Of a stretch of 64,000 nt of DNA, positions 1 through 12,446 are shown piece by piece (the stretch's first letter is position 1; each line of letters starts with the position of its first letter). The translations under genes and the position numbers were made by a program. Origin of the DNA: Guyanagaster necrorhizus (lineage: Eukaryota; Basidiomycota; Agaricomycetes; Agaricales; Physalacriaceae); NCBI RefSeq assembly GCF_019112545.1, contig NW_025064886.1:870490-934489 (forward strand). Direction: 5' to 3'. The notes under the pieces are model-generated. The model ran no database searches. It was not told the origin of the DNA and worked only from the letters and a program-made list of their open reading frames with translations.

Positions 1-1732
1 AGGTAATACCAACCTTCATCATCCTGGTATTCGACCGACTCACATCCGACCCATTTTCGGCAACCAAGGTCGAGGCAGTCAACATAGACTCCGAGCGAGC
101 TGGCTCCGGTCGCTGAATATCGGCGGGCCTGTTAGGAAGAAGAGATCGCTGATCCAGAGGTGATGTCGGGATGTTGTTGGGTCTGTCAGGCACCAACCGT
201 GTTTCCGACATCAAGGGCTGACGATGTGCCTGTAACGTTGGATAGTGCACTTCGACATCATTAGTACCTCTTGCAAAAGCGTGGTCATTTCTCGCAGTCG
301 AAACAGCATTTATAGCGTTCGTAGATGAGTAAGCCCAATCGAATTGGGACTGGACCATGTATCCGCTTTGCAATCGCATCCAGAGTGTCTTATTCCGACG
401 AAGGAGTAACTGATGTCATATCAATCAAGCCGCCTTAAAAAGTTTCTCTATAGACTGAAACTTACCCAGATGGCGACCAGAAGAGAAATGAAGACAACTA
501 AAGCCACTACGATTGCAGCAGCGCCTGCTTTTAGACTGCCATAAAATTAAGCGAAGAATTTTTGATGCATGGATTGATAGACTCACGAAGATTGTGGAGG
601 AGTATCCGAAGAGCCTGAAGGTGAAGTGGAGGATGAGGCCGTGGAGCTCGGTACCCTTGACGTATCTATAGTTACGGTGGTATTATCGGTAAAAGATAGC
701 GCGTAATCAATTTGTAACAGCCCTCCTTCGGCGCTGTTAACCAACGACAACATATGATCTCCAGCCCCCAAGTTATCTGCTTGAAACAATAATACACTGG
801 TTTCATAGGTGTCTCTCTCTGCAGAAAAAGGTGGGGAGACCATGTCGTCAATTCGAACGGTATAGTTCCTATTCTGGGGACCTGAAGTACCGAAAACGGA
901 TACAGCATCACCTGGGAGGCATTATCAGTTGCCGAGACGTATATGCATAATTCTATGCACCCTGGGAGGACGATATTGAATCATCGTATTTAGAAACAAG
1001 GCAGGCTTACTGAGAAAGTGTAATTGACTGATGCCCCAGCTTGAGACGTGGAGCTGTAGCTCGATAAATCGAAGAGCATAAAGTAGAGGGGAGATGACGA
1101 ACTGCCCAGTTCCGTTATTGAATTGTGAGATATTGCTCAGTGGAATTGACCATGCGTCTGGCGGATGCCAGAGAAACGTGGATTCAGTATCATCGTTCAT
1201 TTCAGCCGACGGTTCTTGTAATTCTCCGCTACCCACTGTTGACCACCAACGAATCTGTTGGTATACGTGGAGCTCAAGAATCTGTGAATAACGAGAAAGT
1301 TTACGCACACAGTCGATGTCAACCGATGCATCCATGTTCTTTACTGTGATAGTATGCTGGGCTTGCTGTAGACCAGTGGCATTAAACAAGACCGCCTGAT
1401 ATTCCCCGGGATCAGGAGCGGTTGCGTTTAGTACCTCCGATATTTCATCTAAGTCTACTGTATAAGACCCGCGAACACTTCTTCTGGCGCCAAGTATCGT
1501 TATGCCAGTACCGTTGAAAGTGAATAAGGCTTGAGCGCCTGCATTCCACGTGTATGTATATGATTCTCTCCAATATCTACATAGAACTTTTGAGTAAACG
1601 ATTAGTAGAGAGGATGGGTTTGACGTACTTTCCCAGTTCAATATCATCCGCGTTTCCTTGGGCCCAGTCTCCAGCAGGGCTATAGATAATGAGTGGACTC
1701 GAATCGTCTATGGTAGTGTTGAGGATGAACAT
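1..1732 (-). CDS. Single-pass membrane protein with two extracellular galactose-binding-like modules (3' end off window)
   Basis: The gene reads leftward and runs off the window start. An exon from about 1732 begins MFILNTTIDDSSP and is followed by an intron with a GTACGTC donor. The next exon has the YWRESYTYTW and LFTFNGTGITI motifs of the paired jelly-roll ectodomains common in agaricomycete membrane proteins. A second module follows (around 583-1200, with Asn-glycosylation sequons), then a Ser/Thr/Pro-rich stalk. A hydrophobic segment at about 480-545 (GAAAIVVALVVFISLLVAI) is the transmembrane helix. A cytoplasmic tail with many Ser, Pro and Arg residues lies at 1-460. The signal peptide is not resolved: the open frame just upstream of 1732 is hydrophobic but lacks a clear ATG, so another exon may exist. 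The role is unknown; the family is thought to bind glycans or act as surface sensors. Topology is fairly sure, ligand is not. Confidence 0.7.
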
Positions 1733-3544
1733 CAGGACACGAGCGAATTCGTAAAAGAGTGCAATAAAAAGCGAATGAACAGGGAAAAAAAGAGAACCTT
1801 CTGCGACGGTGAGCTAAAACAACAAAACGACATTCATAGGAACATCATCCCAGCAAACATTTCGGTAACGATCAGTTGGTGACTGATGGATATGTATGTT
1901 CGCTGAACATAGTTTTCATGTCTCGTCATAGTCAACAAATCTGCCTAGCGACAGCCGCTGGTATCGGCACCAAGCATGCCTTCTTCAACGGCGAGACGAG
2001 AACTTGTTTTTCTTGCTACTTAGGCACCATCCATCTTATAGTCGTGGCAATGACTGAGAGCAAGTTCGTTGGTGGCAGTAAGGAAGAAGCAATCACGGTT
2101 CCTGGGCCGGTAGCAAGGTGTGGCGGGAGATCATCAATTTTTGTTCAACTAAATTCACTATTGAAGGTGACACATTCTACCTTCAGAGCAGGATCCTCAG
2201 ATCAGACGCTGTTAGCGACCCACACCAATGACATATTTAAATAACTTACTACAACCGCCGTTAGTCACTGCGCAAACACGGATTTCGTTTCATTGCCTCC
2301 TATAGGACTTGCTTTTCGCTGGAAATTTTGGAAGTCGTATTATTCAGATCTCTACATTCAACTCAGGATGTCTTTTCCACCATCTTTGGATCACGCAAAT
2401 ATATATTACCTTGCGTTTCCGAACGCTGAAAATTCTAGTGTATTAGTTTTTATATAATGGAGACTGGCCAGACTGTTCTCATTGCCCACGATCCTTTATA
2501 TTATCTTTGCGACTAACTCGGAGTTCAGAAATATTCGCAGCCTTGGAGAGTTAGTTCCTGCTACATCTGGCAGGATTTGCCTCTTCTGGATCACCATCAC
2601 CATCGGTACGGGGCCCTGGCTAGTAGTTTTGGGGACAAGAAGATGGTCTAGAGTGCCAAGCTGCAAGCAGGCGCAAGGATCCATGGTAAAATGGGCCGGT
2701 ACTTCTGTAATATCACTATTATCACTAGTGCGCGAGACGCCGCTGGACATTCCTTGTTCCGAATTACTACCTTGAGATCGTTCTCCGTCGACAGCATCTA
2801 ACCAAACATAAACTCGGAGAATGGATAACACAGGCGACCTCGAGTCAGTCTCGACATAAAAATGGCTGCGGTAAGTACTGATAGACATTCGTTGCACGCG
2901 ACAATCTTAGGTGAAGCGTCGTGATAATCGCCAGCCTTCTTTGGCACCGATAAGAACTTCAACCTACATCAGAAATGAGTAGAACTTATTAGGAAAGGGA
3001 GTGTTGGGATAGCAATCCCGAGCGAGTACGAGAAAGTACCCCAAGACACTACGTCAATCAGCGGCAGCTGACTTGGACCGTGATCGGGACTTATATAGTA
3101 TTTCGTAGAAAGCTCTCGAAGTAGTACAAAATGTATTTAAGTACGATGTCTCTCTCTCGAGAGGCTAATCTAATCCTCTGTACTGTACTGTACTCTATAC
3201 TTTCAACAAGGAGCATTACGAATCTCATACTGCGATTTTGATGATTACGAAGGCCGTACAGCACAGGGAACTAGTATTATAGTAGTGACTTTGCTTAATG
3301 AGTCACCGTACGACAGAGCATTCGCGACTTGTTCTGTAGCCGCCACTTCCCGATGAAAGCACTGCGGCCTCGGTTACTTACTCGAGCAAACGATACTCTG
3401 TACCCTGATCAAGCCTAATTTCTTTGCTCTCAAGGATGGACCTTAAGAGGTTCGATTCGGCGGGTACATGGAAATCGGCAACCGGCCCGGGTAGGCATGT
3501 GCACGTAAATCAATATCGGGTCTGCTTCTCTAACCACTCCTTCG
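1733..3544. other. Region without a confident gene
   Basis: Open frames at 1876-2244 (plus) and 2496-2897 (minus, 133 residues) have no recognisable domain. The minus frame contains an acidic, Ser-rich stretch and could be the relic of a cytoplasmic tail, but nothing flanking it supports a gene. Around 3176-3194 there is a short TACTG-type direct repeat. The 3' part presumably holds the promoter of the F-box-like gene at 3545. Confidence 0.5.
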
Positions 3545-4516
3545 ATGCATACCAACCTTCCTTTGCTACCACTCGAACTCGAATGGGAAATATTCGAGCT
3601 CACTGCACGCGTTTATCCCGCAGAAGCTCCCGGGCTCCTGCTGATCGCACGACGGGTACATTCCTGGTACGATATTTCCTGGAATCGTTCTTGTATGCAG
3701 CTTATCTCTTCCAGGATTGAACCAATACTGTACGAAATCGTGGTTCTGGGCGGTGAATCACCCATGATGGACCGCGGTTCCCATTGCAAATTCTTGCAGA
3801 TGGTCGACTCCAAGCCAACCGAATTCTTTGGGCGCGTCGTAAAGCGGCTCTGTTTGACGTACCATGCTCATAACGAATCAGCGATGCATCTGCTTCACCA
3901 GTGTACAGGAATGATCTCGTTGGCTTGCTGGAGCCCTACTATTGTGTCTCCCAGCTCCTTAGATTCCATCGCAAGCCTCAGATTTCTTCGTCATTTATCT
4001 ATCCCAGTCACCTATTTCATGGATATCCCCATCTCCAATGACCCGACATGCAACTGGCACTGTCGTCTAACACATCTGGAAATCATCATCCCAGCTGTTC
4101 AACTGCATCACTTGCAGCTTGCAATGGCAGAACGCTTGCTAGCTCTACCTTCACTCACTCACCTCGGCTTTCTGGATTTTCCGAATAGCCTGGAGTATCA
4201 TTTCATTCCACGATTCCTTGAGGAACACACTTCCTTGGAAGTCGTGTATCTCCTTTTGTATTATTTCGACGAGCGGCCCGGGCAGGATCACCCGTGGGGA
4301 GATGATGATCGTGTCGTCGCTTTGGTGAGATCTAGATGTAAATACGATTCAATTGCCCATTGGGAGTCGGGGGCATTATGGAAGACAGCGACTGAAGCTG
4401 TCAGCCGTCGAAGGGCCATGATAAGTGAGCAATCCTTGGGTCTGCTGTGCAGTGCTGACGCTTCTCGTAGCTACACATTGAATGGCATCCCTCTGTACAA
4501 TTTGCTAGTTGCTTAA
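3545..4516 (+). CDS. F-box-like / LRR-type protein
   Basis: The product starts MHTNLPLLPLELEWEIFEL, the degenerate F-box helix seen in large agaricomycete families; these are thought to act as substrate adaptors of SCF ubiquitin ligases. The rest is an irregular leucine-rich region (for example LRFLRHLSIPV, LPSLTHLGFL) expected to bind the target. The frame is open throughout, but 3667-3714 is almost certainly a 48-nt in-frame intron (GTACGA..TTCCAG). Removing it restores the usual junction RRVHSW-IEPILYE. Near the 3' end GTGAGC after 4420 may be another donor, so the last 30 residues are uncertain and the gene may extend to about 4709. Substrate unknown. Confidence 0.65.
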   Translation: MHTNLPLLPLELEWEIFELTARVYPAEAPGLLLIARRVHSWYDISWNRSCMQLISSRIEPILYEIVVLGGESPMMDRGSHCKFLQMVDSKPTEFFGRVVKRLCLTYHAHNESAMHLLHQCTGMISLACWSPTIVSPSSLDSIASLRFLRHLSIPVTYFMDIPISNDPTCNWHCRLTHLEIIIPAVQLHHLQLAMAERLLALPSLTHLGFLDFPNSLEYHFIPRFLEEHTSLEVVYLLLYYFDERPGQDHPWGDDDRVVALVRSRCKYDSIAHWESGALWKTATEAVSRRRAMISEQSLGLLCSADASRSYTLNGIPLYNLLVA

Positions 4517-4711
4517 CATTGCAGATATATGGATGATGATTTGTTTAATCACGGCATTGCTGGGAACTTTGTCGAACCCAAACTACTCGGCGCCTTGCAG
4601 TCTGGCCTACTCAAATGTGCGACGTCATTTCTCTGACGCCGGAGCTATCGCCTATCCAATAGCCCTGCGTGTTTTGTATGGGGATAAGAAAACGTCATCG
4701 TTTGCATAAAG

Positions 4712-7020
4712 TCAGTCATCTCTCTGTGCCAGCTTAATCTTCAGAGGCAGCTGTGATCCTTTCTCAACCTGCCCTTCAATTGTCGGAGTCATGACACCAC
4801 AGGCTTCCCGGCGAATACCCTGCACTTCTGCAAACGAGAACTCGAAATTGCTCAGAAGCTCGATCATAAAGGCATGGAGCTCCATCACACTACCGAACGA
4901 AGGTCAGATGACATCAATATATATCCGTAAGCTCAAGTAACGTACGCGAAACGCCAACCAATGCATGAGCGAGAGCCGCTGGCAAAGGTGAACCTAGCTG
5001 AAGGGTCAAGTTTCTACAAATCCCCACGAATTGGCGCCGTACAGATTGGCATAGACGCCCAAAGCAGTCTTGGTCTTCGGAGATGCATTACGCAACCAAC
5101 GGTCAGGATCGAAAACGCCCGCATCGTCTCCAAATATGTCTTTATTCCTAGACGGTAATATTCAAGCCCAATTTGCACGTGAAGGGAATCTGGTACTTGC
5201 CTGTTATACGCGGCTACAGACGCGTCGATATGCAGTCCCTTTGGTATTGGCAGCTCATGTAGGACCTTTCCTGATGTAGTAGTGATAGGCATACTCAAAG
5301 GCAGTACATCGTCTTTTGCAGCAACCCGGTAAATATTATAGGCTATGGGATGGAAGCGAAGGGTTTCCTTTGCCCAACATCAGCTGGAGGAAAACATCAA
5401 AGCCGAATTCACGGACCTTGACCACGGCAGACAAGTACGGCATTGAGTCAAAGTCCGAGGGTGAGAACTGTGTATCCCCTCTATCATGGATCACCCGTTC
5501 AGTCGCACGTATTTCTCTGCGTAGTCTTTCTTGCATTTCCGGCTGCTTGCACATTTCAAAGAGTACGAAGCACAGCGTATTCGACGTTGTCTCATGACCT
5601 GCAAGGATGATGATGCTTTTGTGATGCGTCAGGAGCAGTTTAAAGCACCAGTATCAGATGACAGACTTCATTTGACCGAGCAGTTCCCTCTCTTCCAGCT
5701 GTGTCTTGGCATTCTCAGATGCATTCGCTTTGACTACGAAATACTCAGATTTTGACGCGTCAAATGAATTTCAGGGCTTACCTAGGAGACTCATAACATC
5801 TCTGCGGCCCTTCCCCTCCAGGAGAGCATTGAACTTTTCGTCAACGAGCTCCTTGGCAACCGCAGTAGACAGCCTGTTAACCAGGAGCGCATGATCCAGA
5901 CGGCCCGAGGGGAATTTTTTCATGAGGAAAGGGATTATCTTTGAGGGGAGATGGTCCATGACTGACAGAAAAAGAATAGCGCGGTTCGTCATTACACCAA
6001 AGAGATCAAAGCTGGTGCAGCTGTGTTAGTTCTACCTCGCAAAGGAATGTCGAGACGTGCAATAGGTTATAATACGCCTTCGCAAGGACGTTGTCAGAGT
6101 CGTCCAAGGCACCGAACTCGTAATCGAAAGCGGCTACCAAGGCTTGATCAGTATATTCTTGCTCATGCGAACAAAGCAGACAAACCTTGACCGATGGCAT
6201 CAAGGGTGGCACGAGAAATCCAGGAAGAGACGTCTAAGACAGTCGACTGGTCAGGGCTTACTTCTATGCTGTCTTTCCATCGCTGGGCCATCTACAAACG
6301 TCACTCAAGTTAGCTATAAATCCCCAGGGAATCAGTATTACCCCGACTTGCCTTCTCCGCACACGCAAAGAACGTTGGGAAGAACGACTTCGACTCTGGA
6401 CCACCAAAACCAGGGAGCATTACTTTTCGGTGACGTTTGTGGTCATCGCCTAAAAGAAGACTGTCAGCCATCGCAGTGGACCAGTTGTACTATCAAATAC
6501 TCGCCGTCGACATTAGTAATTCCTGGTCCGAAGGTCAGGCGCGATATCTGTACCCGACTTTGAGGTTTGGGGAATCTATAGCTCGCAGTATGATATATGT
6601 ATTGAAGGGCCTTAGGATCCGAAATGAGGAGACGGTCTTCCTAAACGACACGGTCAAAGTGAGTGTCACTTCATTTGAAGGGGTCTTCCTTACACCCAAA
6701 GGTGCACGGATCCTGATAACATCCCCATACATTTGCTGCCACTTGAAGTCGATCTTGTGGTTCAATGAGTAAGATACGAACCCGTCGATGGCTAGGGAGA
6801 CTATACCTCTCCGGCTTGTGCTTGGAAAAGCTCAGGCAAGTTTCCTGGTTCAGAACGTCTAAGAATTGTGCGCCACTAAGAAAACGGAAATAAATAACCT
6901 ACCGTACAAGAAAGATTTCGACTCTGGCCCCGGGATATGAGAAATCGAGATTCGAGTCCATCGTTTATAGAAAGAGTAAGTAACTGCCAGGCAGACGACG
7001 AGGAAGAAAACAGTCAACAT
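4712..7020 (-). CDS. Cytochrome P450 monooxygenase
   Basis: A microsomal haem-thiolate monooxygenase with about ten exons. The start at 7020 gives an N-terminal membrane anchor (MLTVFFLVVCLAV) followed by the Pro-rich hinge HIPGPES. Further exons read FKWQQMYGDVIRIRAPLG and NVDGDDHKRHRKVM (helix C region). The oxygen-binding I helix is AGHETTSNT (about 5590-5640, split by an intron), and the K-helix area is SAVVK. PERF-like FDPDRW is followed by the haem loop FTFASGSRSCIGWRF, containing the Cys ligand. A naive reading hits a stop just before the haem loop; an intron (GTACGG..CAGCTAG) explains it and joins GVYANL to FTFASG. The C-terminus, ending AQRDD, has a stop at 4712. The gene looks intact. 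Substrate cannot be told from sequence; it stands alone without pathway neighbours. Confidence 0.9.
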
Positions 7021-8220
7021 GGCCCTGTAAATCGATTAGTACAAAATCCAGAAACGCGTCTTTAAAAAGGTATCCTGGGATCCGTTGCATCACGCATGGA
7101 AGCAAGTAGCATAAGACAATATGTGTTGTACTTTCCAAGAGAAATTGTTTCGTGGGAATAGCGGCGAGCGGCTGCTATCGCGTTTACCGTAGACAGTAAA
7201 AGATGCATGATATGTTGTCCTTGTGGTGAGTCAAATGATCTAACACTCGTATGTATACGGATGTCTCTCTCAGCACAAGAAGCAATCTAGCATTTTGACT
7301 GTCGTCGGAGTAGTTAGCGATGTAGGGGAGGAAATCAAGAAGCTTGACGGGGCCGCCGGGTGCGATAGAGGTCGGTGACAGCTTGGAGCAAAATCTAGGC
7401 AAGTAGTATTCAAACCATAAGGTGAGCCTATAAGTACTAGGAACATTAGTCGGCTCTTTCGAACCTTATATCATACATTTGTTGGACTCAAACCTTGCGC
7501 GCTTTTCGTAGCCACATCGCTGCGACAGCACCACCTTGATGAAAAAAGATGATATTGGCCAGTATGATAGTTGTCAGTGAACACTGAAAGATGGAGGCCA
7601 ACATTGAGTTTGCAGGTTGACAACAAGACAAGTTCCAGAAATCTAGCGTGCAGTTATCCATTCCAAACTGGAGACCTTCTGCAAACCAAAGAGAAGATGA
7701 GCAGCGCCCTCAAGTGTTGACAATATTGGTGGCCTTCAGGGTTCATGCCTGGGAAACACCGGTTCAATCAGGCGGATTCGGCTTTTTCCTGCCACGGGAG
7801 ATCGCACTTTTCCTTCAAGCCGATAGCGAGACCGGCTGAGGAGGATATATCAATGACATTGAGAAGGCATCGACACTCGTTCTGACCAACACGAATAAAA
7901 CGCACATGTTACCTTTTGTCTCAAATAATACAACAGACTAAAGTGAATGGCAGCGGAAAGAAAGGGTGACTGTACCATGGTTTAGCTTTTATTCCCCACA
8001 GAAGACGCTGTACTGATAGCGCTTATCAATGAAGTCATGAACCTAACAGCTCCTTAGCTCCCTTTGTTTTGGCCACAGAAAAGACTAACTATCCAAAAGA
8101 AATACTGCAATACAAAACATTTCGATGACCCTATGACGTACAAGATTAAAATAAGGTATAGATGATTTAGTCTTCACGGACCGAAATGAAGCTGAAAACT
8201 CGCGCTAAATATTCTTCTCA
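7021..8220. other. Intergenic region, no confident gene
   Basis: The region holds the P450 promoter on the left and the 3' flank of the Yra1-like gene on the right. Short open frames at 7184-7402 (minus) and 7648-7839 (plus) show no domain and no supporting splice structure. Confidence 0.5.
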
Positions 8221-9167
8221 TCACGAGTCGACGTCAGCAGCTGCCCGATAGTCTTCCATCTCCTGGTCAAGCTGCTTGAGAGACTTTGAGACTGCCTGTT
8301 TCTTCAGCCGTCGTGGACCCTTCTTCAAGCGTCGTCGAGGCCCAGCGGCTGGTGTTGGTAGTCCCGCTGCTATAGACGCCGCTGCCGCCACCTGTCTTGG
8401 CAGAGCATGATTCTGAACAGGGCTCTTAACACTTGATGGAAAGTCGCATCAGACACAATTCAATATACCACAGAAGGGGCATACCCATTAGCAACAGTAG
8501 GCACATTGCCATTCACAATGGGCTTGGGCCCAGCAATTCTATCGAACAGTGAAGGGGTAGTTGAAGTCATCGAAGCTGGTGACATATCGTCCGATATAAT
8601 TTCAATCTTGATTGGACGTCCTGGTGTACTATCAGATATCATGCACTGAGAAACGGAGACGGTAATTTACGTCCATCCACAAATTTCCCGTCGTATTTTG
8701 ATCGAGCTATAGCAGCGTCACCAAGTTTTTGAAAGGATATTATTGCCATCCCTTTGGATTTCCCTTGGGAGTTGTATACGACGAAGGAATCCTTCAATGG
8801 CCCCACAGTCTTCCTGAACAATTCCTGTAATCATTCACGTCGAAAGAAGGACCTACATTAAGATGGATGGTTTAAAACGACACGGTGCACTTACCTCTAC
8901 CTCTTTCTCACTCACATCCACAGGCAATCTGCTAAGTAAAATTTTGCTACCAGCATGGTTCGCTGCCTGTTTTCCCTTCCCAATGGAAGCATTTACGCCC
9001 GACGACCCTGCGACTCGCCATGCTGGAGGGACATGACCCGCACTATTTCCGAGGACCTGTTGCTTTGGGCTGTGAAGGGCGTTGTAACGAGTGTGGGACG
9101 ACTGCCGATAGGACATTGTAAGGTGCAAGGTAGGCGCGTCCCTTCGAGCGTTACTACTTGGTTGCCG
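8221..9167 (-). CDS. Yra1/ALYREF-type RNA-binding mRNA export adaptor
   Basis: A nuclear RRM protein that, in this family, couples spliced mRNA to the Mex67/NXF1 export receptor as part of TREX. The first resolved exon (from 9167) has basic RGG-poor sequence (SNARRDAP). The RRM follows: SKILLSRLPVDVSEKEVE, then after an intron at about 8829-8893 ELFRKTVGPLKDSFVVYN and the RNP1-like SKGMAIISF. After VDGR (split by an intron) comes RPIKIEII, then a low-complexity linker. The end is a basic stretch (GPRRRLKKGPRRLKK) and a conserved C-terminal box LKQLDQEMEDYRA like the UAP56-binding motif of ALYREF. The stop is at 8221. The very first exon, carrying the start and N-terminal UAP56 motif, was not found and should lie upstream of 9167. 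Confidence 0.85.
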
Positions 9168-10306
9168 CTAACGTTGTAGCCACACAAGAACAAATAAATT
9201 TGCCTTTCAAAGTTTTCAGCGAGCACTGGCAACGATCGCTATTGATCCTGATTTGTTGAAGAAAGGAGCAACTAGTAATTCTGAGTGCTCCGTCGAGCAG
9301 AATTCTCACGCACACAGTACCTTTGCGTTCGTAATTCCAAAAAATCAAAAAGCTAGTACAAGAGGAAGGCGAATCTTCAGCTCGCCGCCATCTGTTGGTC
9401 TGTTATCTTGTATACTGGAATCGTTTGAATGCTGAGCTTTTTCAGTGAGTACAACGGGAATTCGGCCTCTGTTATTCTTATTCAAGAGTTTTCTCCAGAT
9501 CCGGCATGGTACATTAATTGAGAAGTACAGATCGACTTTGCTATTGTTTCTTTGCCTTTTATTCTCAGTTACACTATAGCAACCCAATGGGAATCAGGGA
9601 TATGTCTTTGACGCTGCGAGTCTGTAACTTTGCAAGAGGTGCATCAGCTGGCCCGCTGAAAACGAGGCGGATGAGGAAAGAGAGTGCATATAGCAGTTCT
9701 TGTGGAGGATGCCGCAAATATTCGCTACTGGTCATACACAGATGCTGTTGGAGGATATCCGTATGTTATACCCTTATCTTACCTTTCGATCGTCTCCTTT
9801 TTACTTATCATATATACATTACTCCTGTCCTTACCCGATCACCTATATAGACTGGCCGTAGATATCCGGATACCTCAGTCGTTTCACCTACGCTGTGCCC
9901 GACTGAGATTCTAACTCATATTCTTCTGTTAATAGATGCAATTATTAAGTATTTCACTCATCATCTACAATTCAAATTTATAACCCCCAGCTATTTTGGA
10001 GTGCTAAGTAGAAGGGAATACACCATCACATTTCATTAGTTGAGTCGTAAAATTATTGACAACGGCCGACAGTTAGATGAGGTGGAGAATTATTAATTGA
10101 AACCTGAGATCATACATGAGATGAATGAGTCGACATGGTGATACTGATTTACCGTCAAAAGTAATTTACAGTATTCTGAAATTCCGCGTGTTACACATAG
10201 TTACAAAGGAGAGAAGTTGCATTCTAGGTATTGACGAGAGATGAAACGTGCGGCAGACGTTCATGTTACGCAAAGATTTATGCTACAACAAGGGAATGGA
10301 CCGATA
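9168..10306. other. Intergenic region, no confident gene
   Basis: The left end should hold the first exon and promoter of the Yra1-like gene. Open frames at 9518-9850 and 9684-9914 (plus) are AT-rich, Leu/Ile-rich and lack family similarity. The right end is the 3' flank of the kinase gene. Confidence 0.45.
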
Positions 10307-12446
10307 TCAAGAAGCTCCAGAAGAAGTGAATAATTTACCAGGTAAAAACCAATAACGCGGTGAACGAATGTAAGTAGTGCGTGAGCAAGCTTGCCGTTCG
10401 AGAACTGCAGGAGTTTCAGGGAGAGCTAAACCCGGCCAGTTCTCCATAAGTGGCGAAGGGGTGAGTTGTCCGAACGTAAATGTCGTGAAAGGGTCAGGAA
10501 GAGGAGCATCTGTAAAATTGGAATCATGGGTATGTTGGGGTGAGTGGGAGATGGAAGGTGGTAGGGGGGAAGGGGAACGTGACGGGCAGCGAGACCGCGG
10601 AAAAAGGTCAAGGAATCTGGTTTTGGTTTTCTCGCCGAGAAGTTTGATGCTCTTCGGCGGGAGGGAGAAAGGAGGCGTTATGTCCTGGTCTGTAGAACCA
10701 CCCAATGACGGGGAATGCTGGATGTGCACTAATGGGTGTGTATGAATGCTCGGCGAAACACAGTCTGAACGTCCCTCTGTTGCGATCTCGAAGAAACTCC
10801 TCGTTGAGGAGTACCTCGAATTGGGAGATATATCCGTCCCGGAATACACTGAGGGCGAAGACATGGCCTTATCGTCACACGAGAACGAGTCCAAAATCAC
10901 AGATTCTGGCATCTGGGATAATTTAGAAGGCGATGCAGCGCTGGCAAGAAAGAATGATGAATCGTAAGGATCGTACTCAACCGCAGTCTGCATGACGGAC
11001 GACGCAGTCGTGAATGACTTCATGCTCGGACTGGGGTCGGTATAGTGTTGTGGGCGACAGAAGTTGGTGTCAATGGTGAGTGGCACTCTCCGGTGAGATA
11101 TATCATGAATCTGAGCCCTGCCCCCAAAGCTGTGGTCGACGCTATTCGGAGTTTTTGGAAAGGAACACGCGGAACCGGAGTTACAAGGAGATAAAAGGGA
11201 GCGGGACGATGCTGGAGTACATGGTCTGACAAACAAAGACCTCATGTCGACGCTGTCCATCTCCCACATAGCTTGGCAGGCAGGGTCTTGTGTCCAAGAC
11301 TGGCCGTAATTGGACTCAGCTGTCGTGGACGGGCTGGCAAAAATGATGTCGGAGTCGGTATCTGAGCTCCAGTGAGATTTTAGTTCTGCGTGGTGAGAGT
11401 TGACGGGTAGTAGTTCCTTCGACGAGTCTGTGTCGATATCCATGTCGGCTTCCCAAGGACAACGAGCCATACTGCTCTCAAAGATAGCACCGTCCGAATA
11501 GAACGACGATATGTCCTCAACGAGCTGGCGCAGCTCCGTCAACGTCAGTCGCTCCCGCCAATCGATATCAAGCATCCGAATTAAGACGCTGTTTATCTCT
11601 TGCGAGATGGGAAGCACTGTAGGCAGGAACCCTTGGGGGTCGCGGAGGTACGCCTGAAAAGTAGGATCTGACGCTGTCGCAGACTTCCATGGATTTCGGC
11701 CCGTAGCCAAATTCAGCAAGATGATACCCAACGACCAGATATCATTGGCCATGGGCGAGTAGGTCCCAGAAAGGGCAAATTCACCGCCCTGGCATTCTGT
11801 GAACCACAAACAACTTATCAGTGACAGTACAATGGCCTGATAAAAGATGAAACACACCAGGACTCATGTGGTACACGCTCCCTGTCCGAAACTCTGCGCT
11901 AACCTTGTCCGTCGTAGCGAGACCAAAGTCTGTGATGGCTATCCGAAGGCCATCGTCAAAGCAAAGCACGTTCTCGGGCTTCAGATCACGGTGGTAGATG
12001 CCAAGAGAATGACAATATTCCACGGCGTCGAGCAGCTGAAGAAAAACATGCTTTATGAGATGGTCGCGCCCCAAATAGCGACAGTTGTTGCGAATCTGGG
12101 AAAAGAGGTCATGGTCGGGAGCGTAGTCCATAATGATGTAGGTGTGTTTGTTGTCCTCGACAACACGATGCAGAGAGATGACGTTAGGATGAGCGCTGGC
12201 GATTTGGTGAAGGGCGATTTCTCGGATATGGAGTTGTCGCTGGCGGGATGAATGAATGTTTGAGTGCATGAGACATTTCACGGCGTAAGATTTTGGGGAA
12301 GAGGTAAAGGTATCCTCTGCGCGGTAGACGACACCATAACCTCCAACTCCAAGGACCTCGACGAGTTCTAATGTGCCTTCATCAATAATGGTACCCAGGG
12401 CTGGGTGGTTGGAGGAGGAAACAGAAGGCGTAGTCTTGGAAGGCAT
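10307..12446 (-). CDS. Ran1/Pat1-like serine/threonine protein kinase
   Basis: Two exons (12446-11858 and 11796-10307) are joined across a 61-nt intron and encode 692 residues. The catalytic domain is N-terminal: glycine loop GVGGYG at 33-38, Lys57 in YAVK, HRDLKPEN at 152-159, DFG at 173-175. The activation segment YHMSPECQGG is typical of the Ran1/Sks1/Vhs1 group, and domain XI includes DIDWRERLTL. About 350 residues of Ser/Thr/Pro-rich, probably disordered tail follow, rich in SP and TP sites, which suggests regulation by other kinases. In fission yeast Ran1 blocks entry into meiosis, while the budding yeast relatives respond to nutrients; which role applies here is inference. It diverges from the KEN-box gene across 1.3 kb. 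Confidence 0.85.

Noticed and set aside
4950..5060. Stop codon just before the P450 haem loop, suggesting a pseudogene
   Set aside because: An intron with GTACGG donor and CAGCTAG acceptor removes it and gives the canonical junction GVYANL-FTFASGSRSCIG.
10307..12446. Two separate genes (kinase N-half and Ser-rich protein)
   Set aside because: A 61-nt intron joins YHMSP to ECQGG, the normal kinase activation segment, making one gene.
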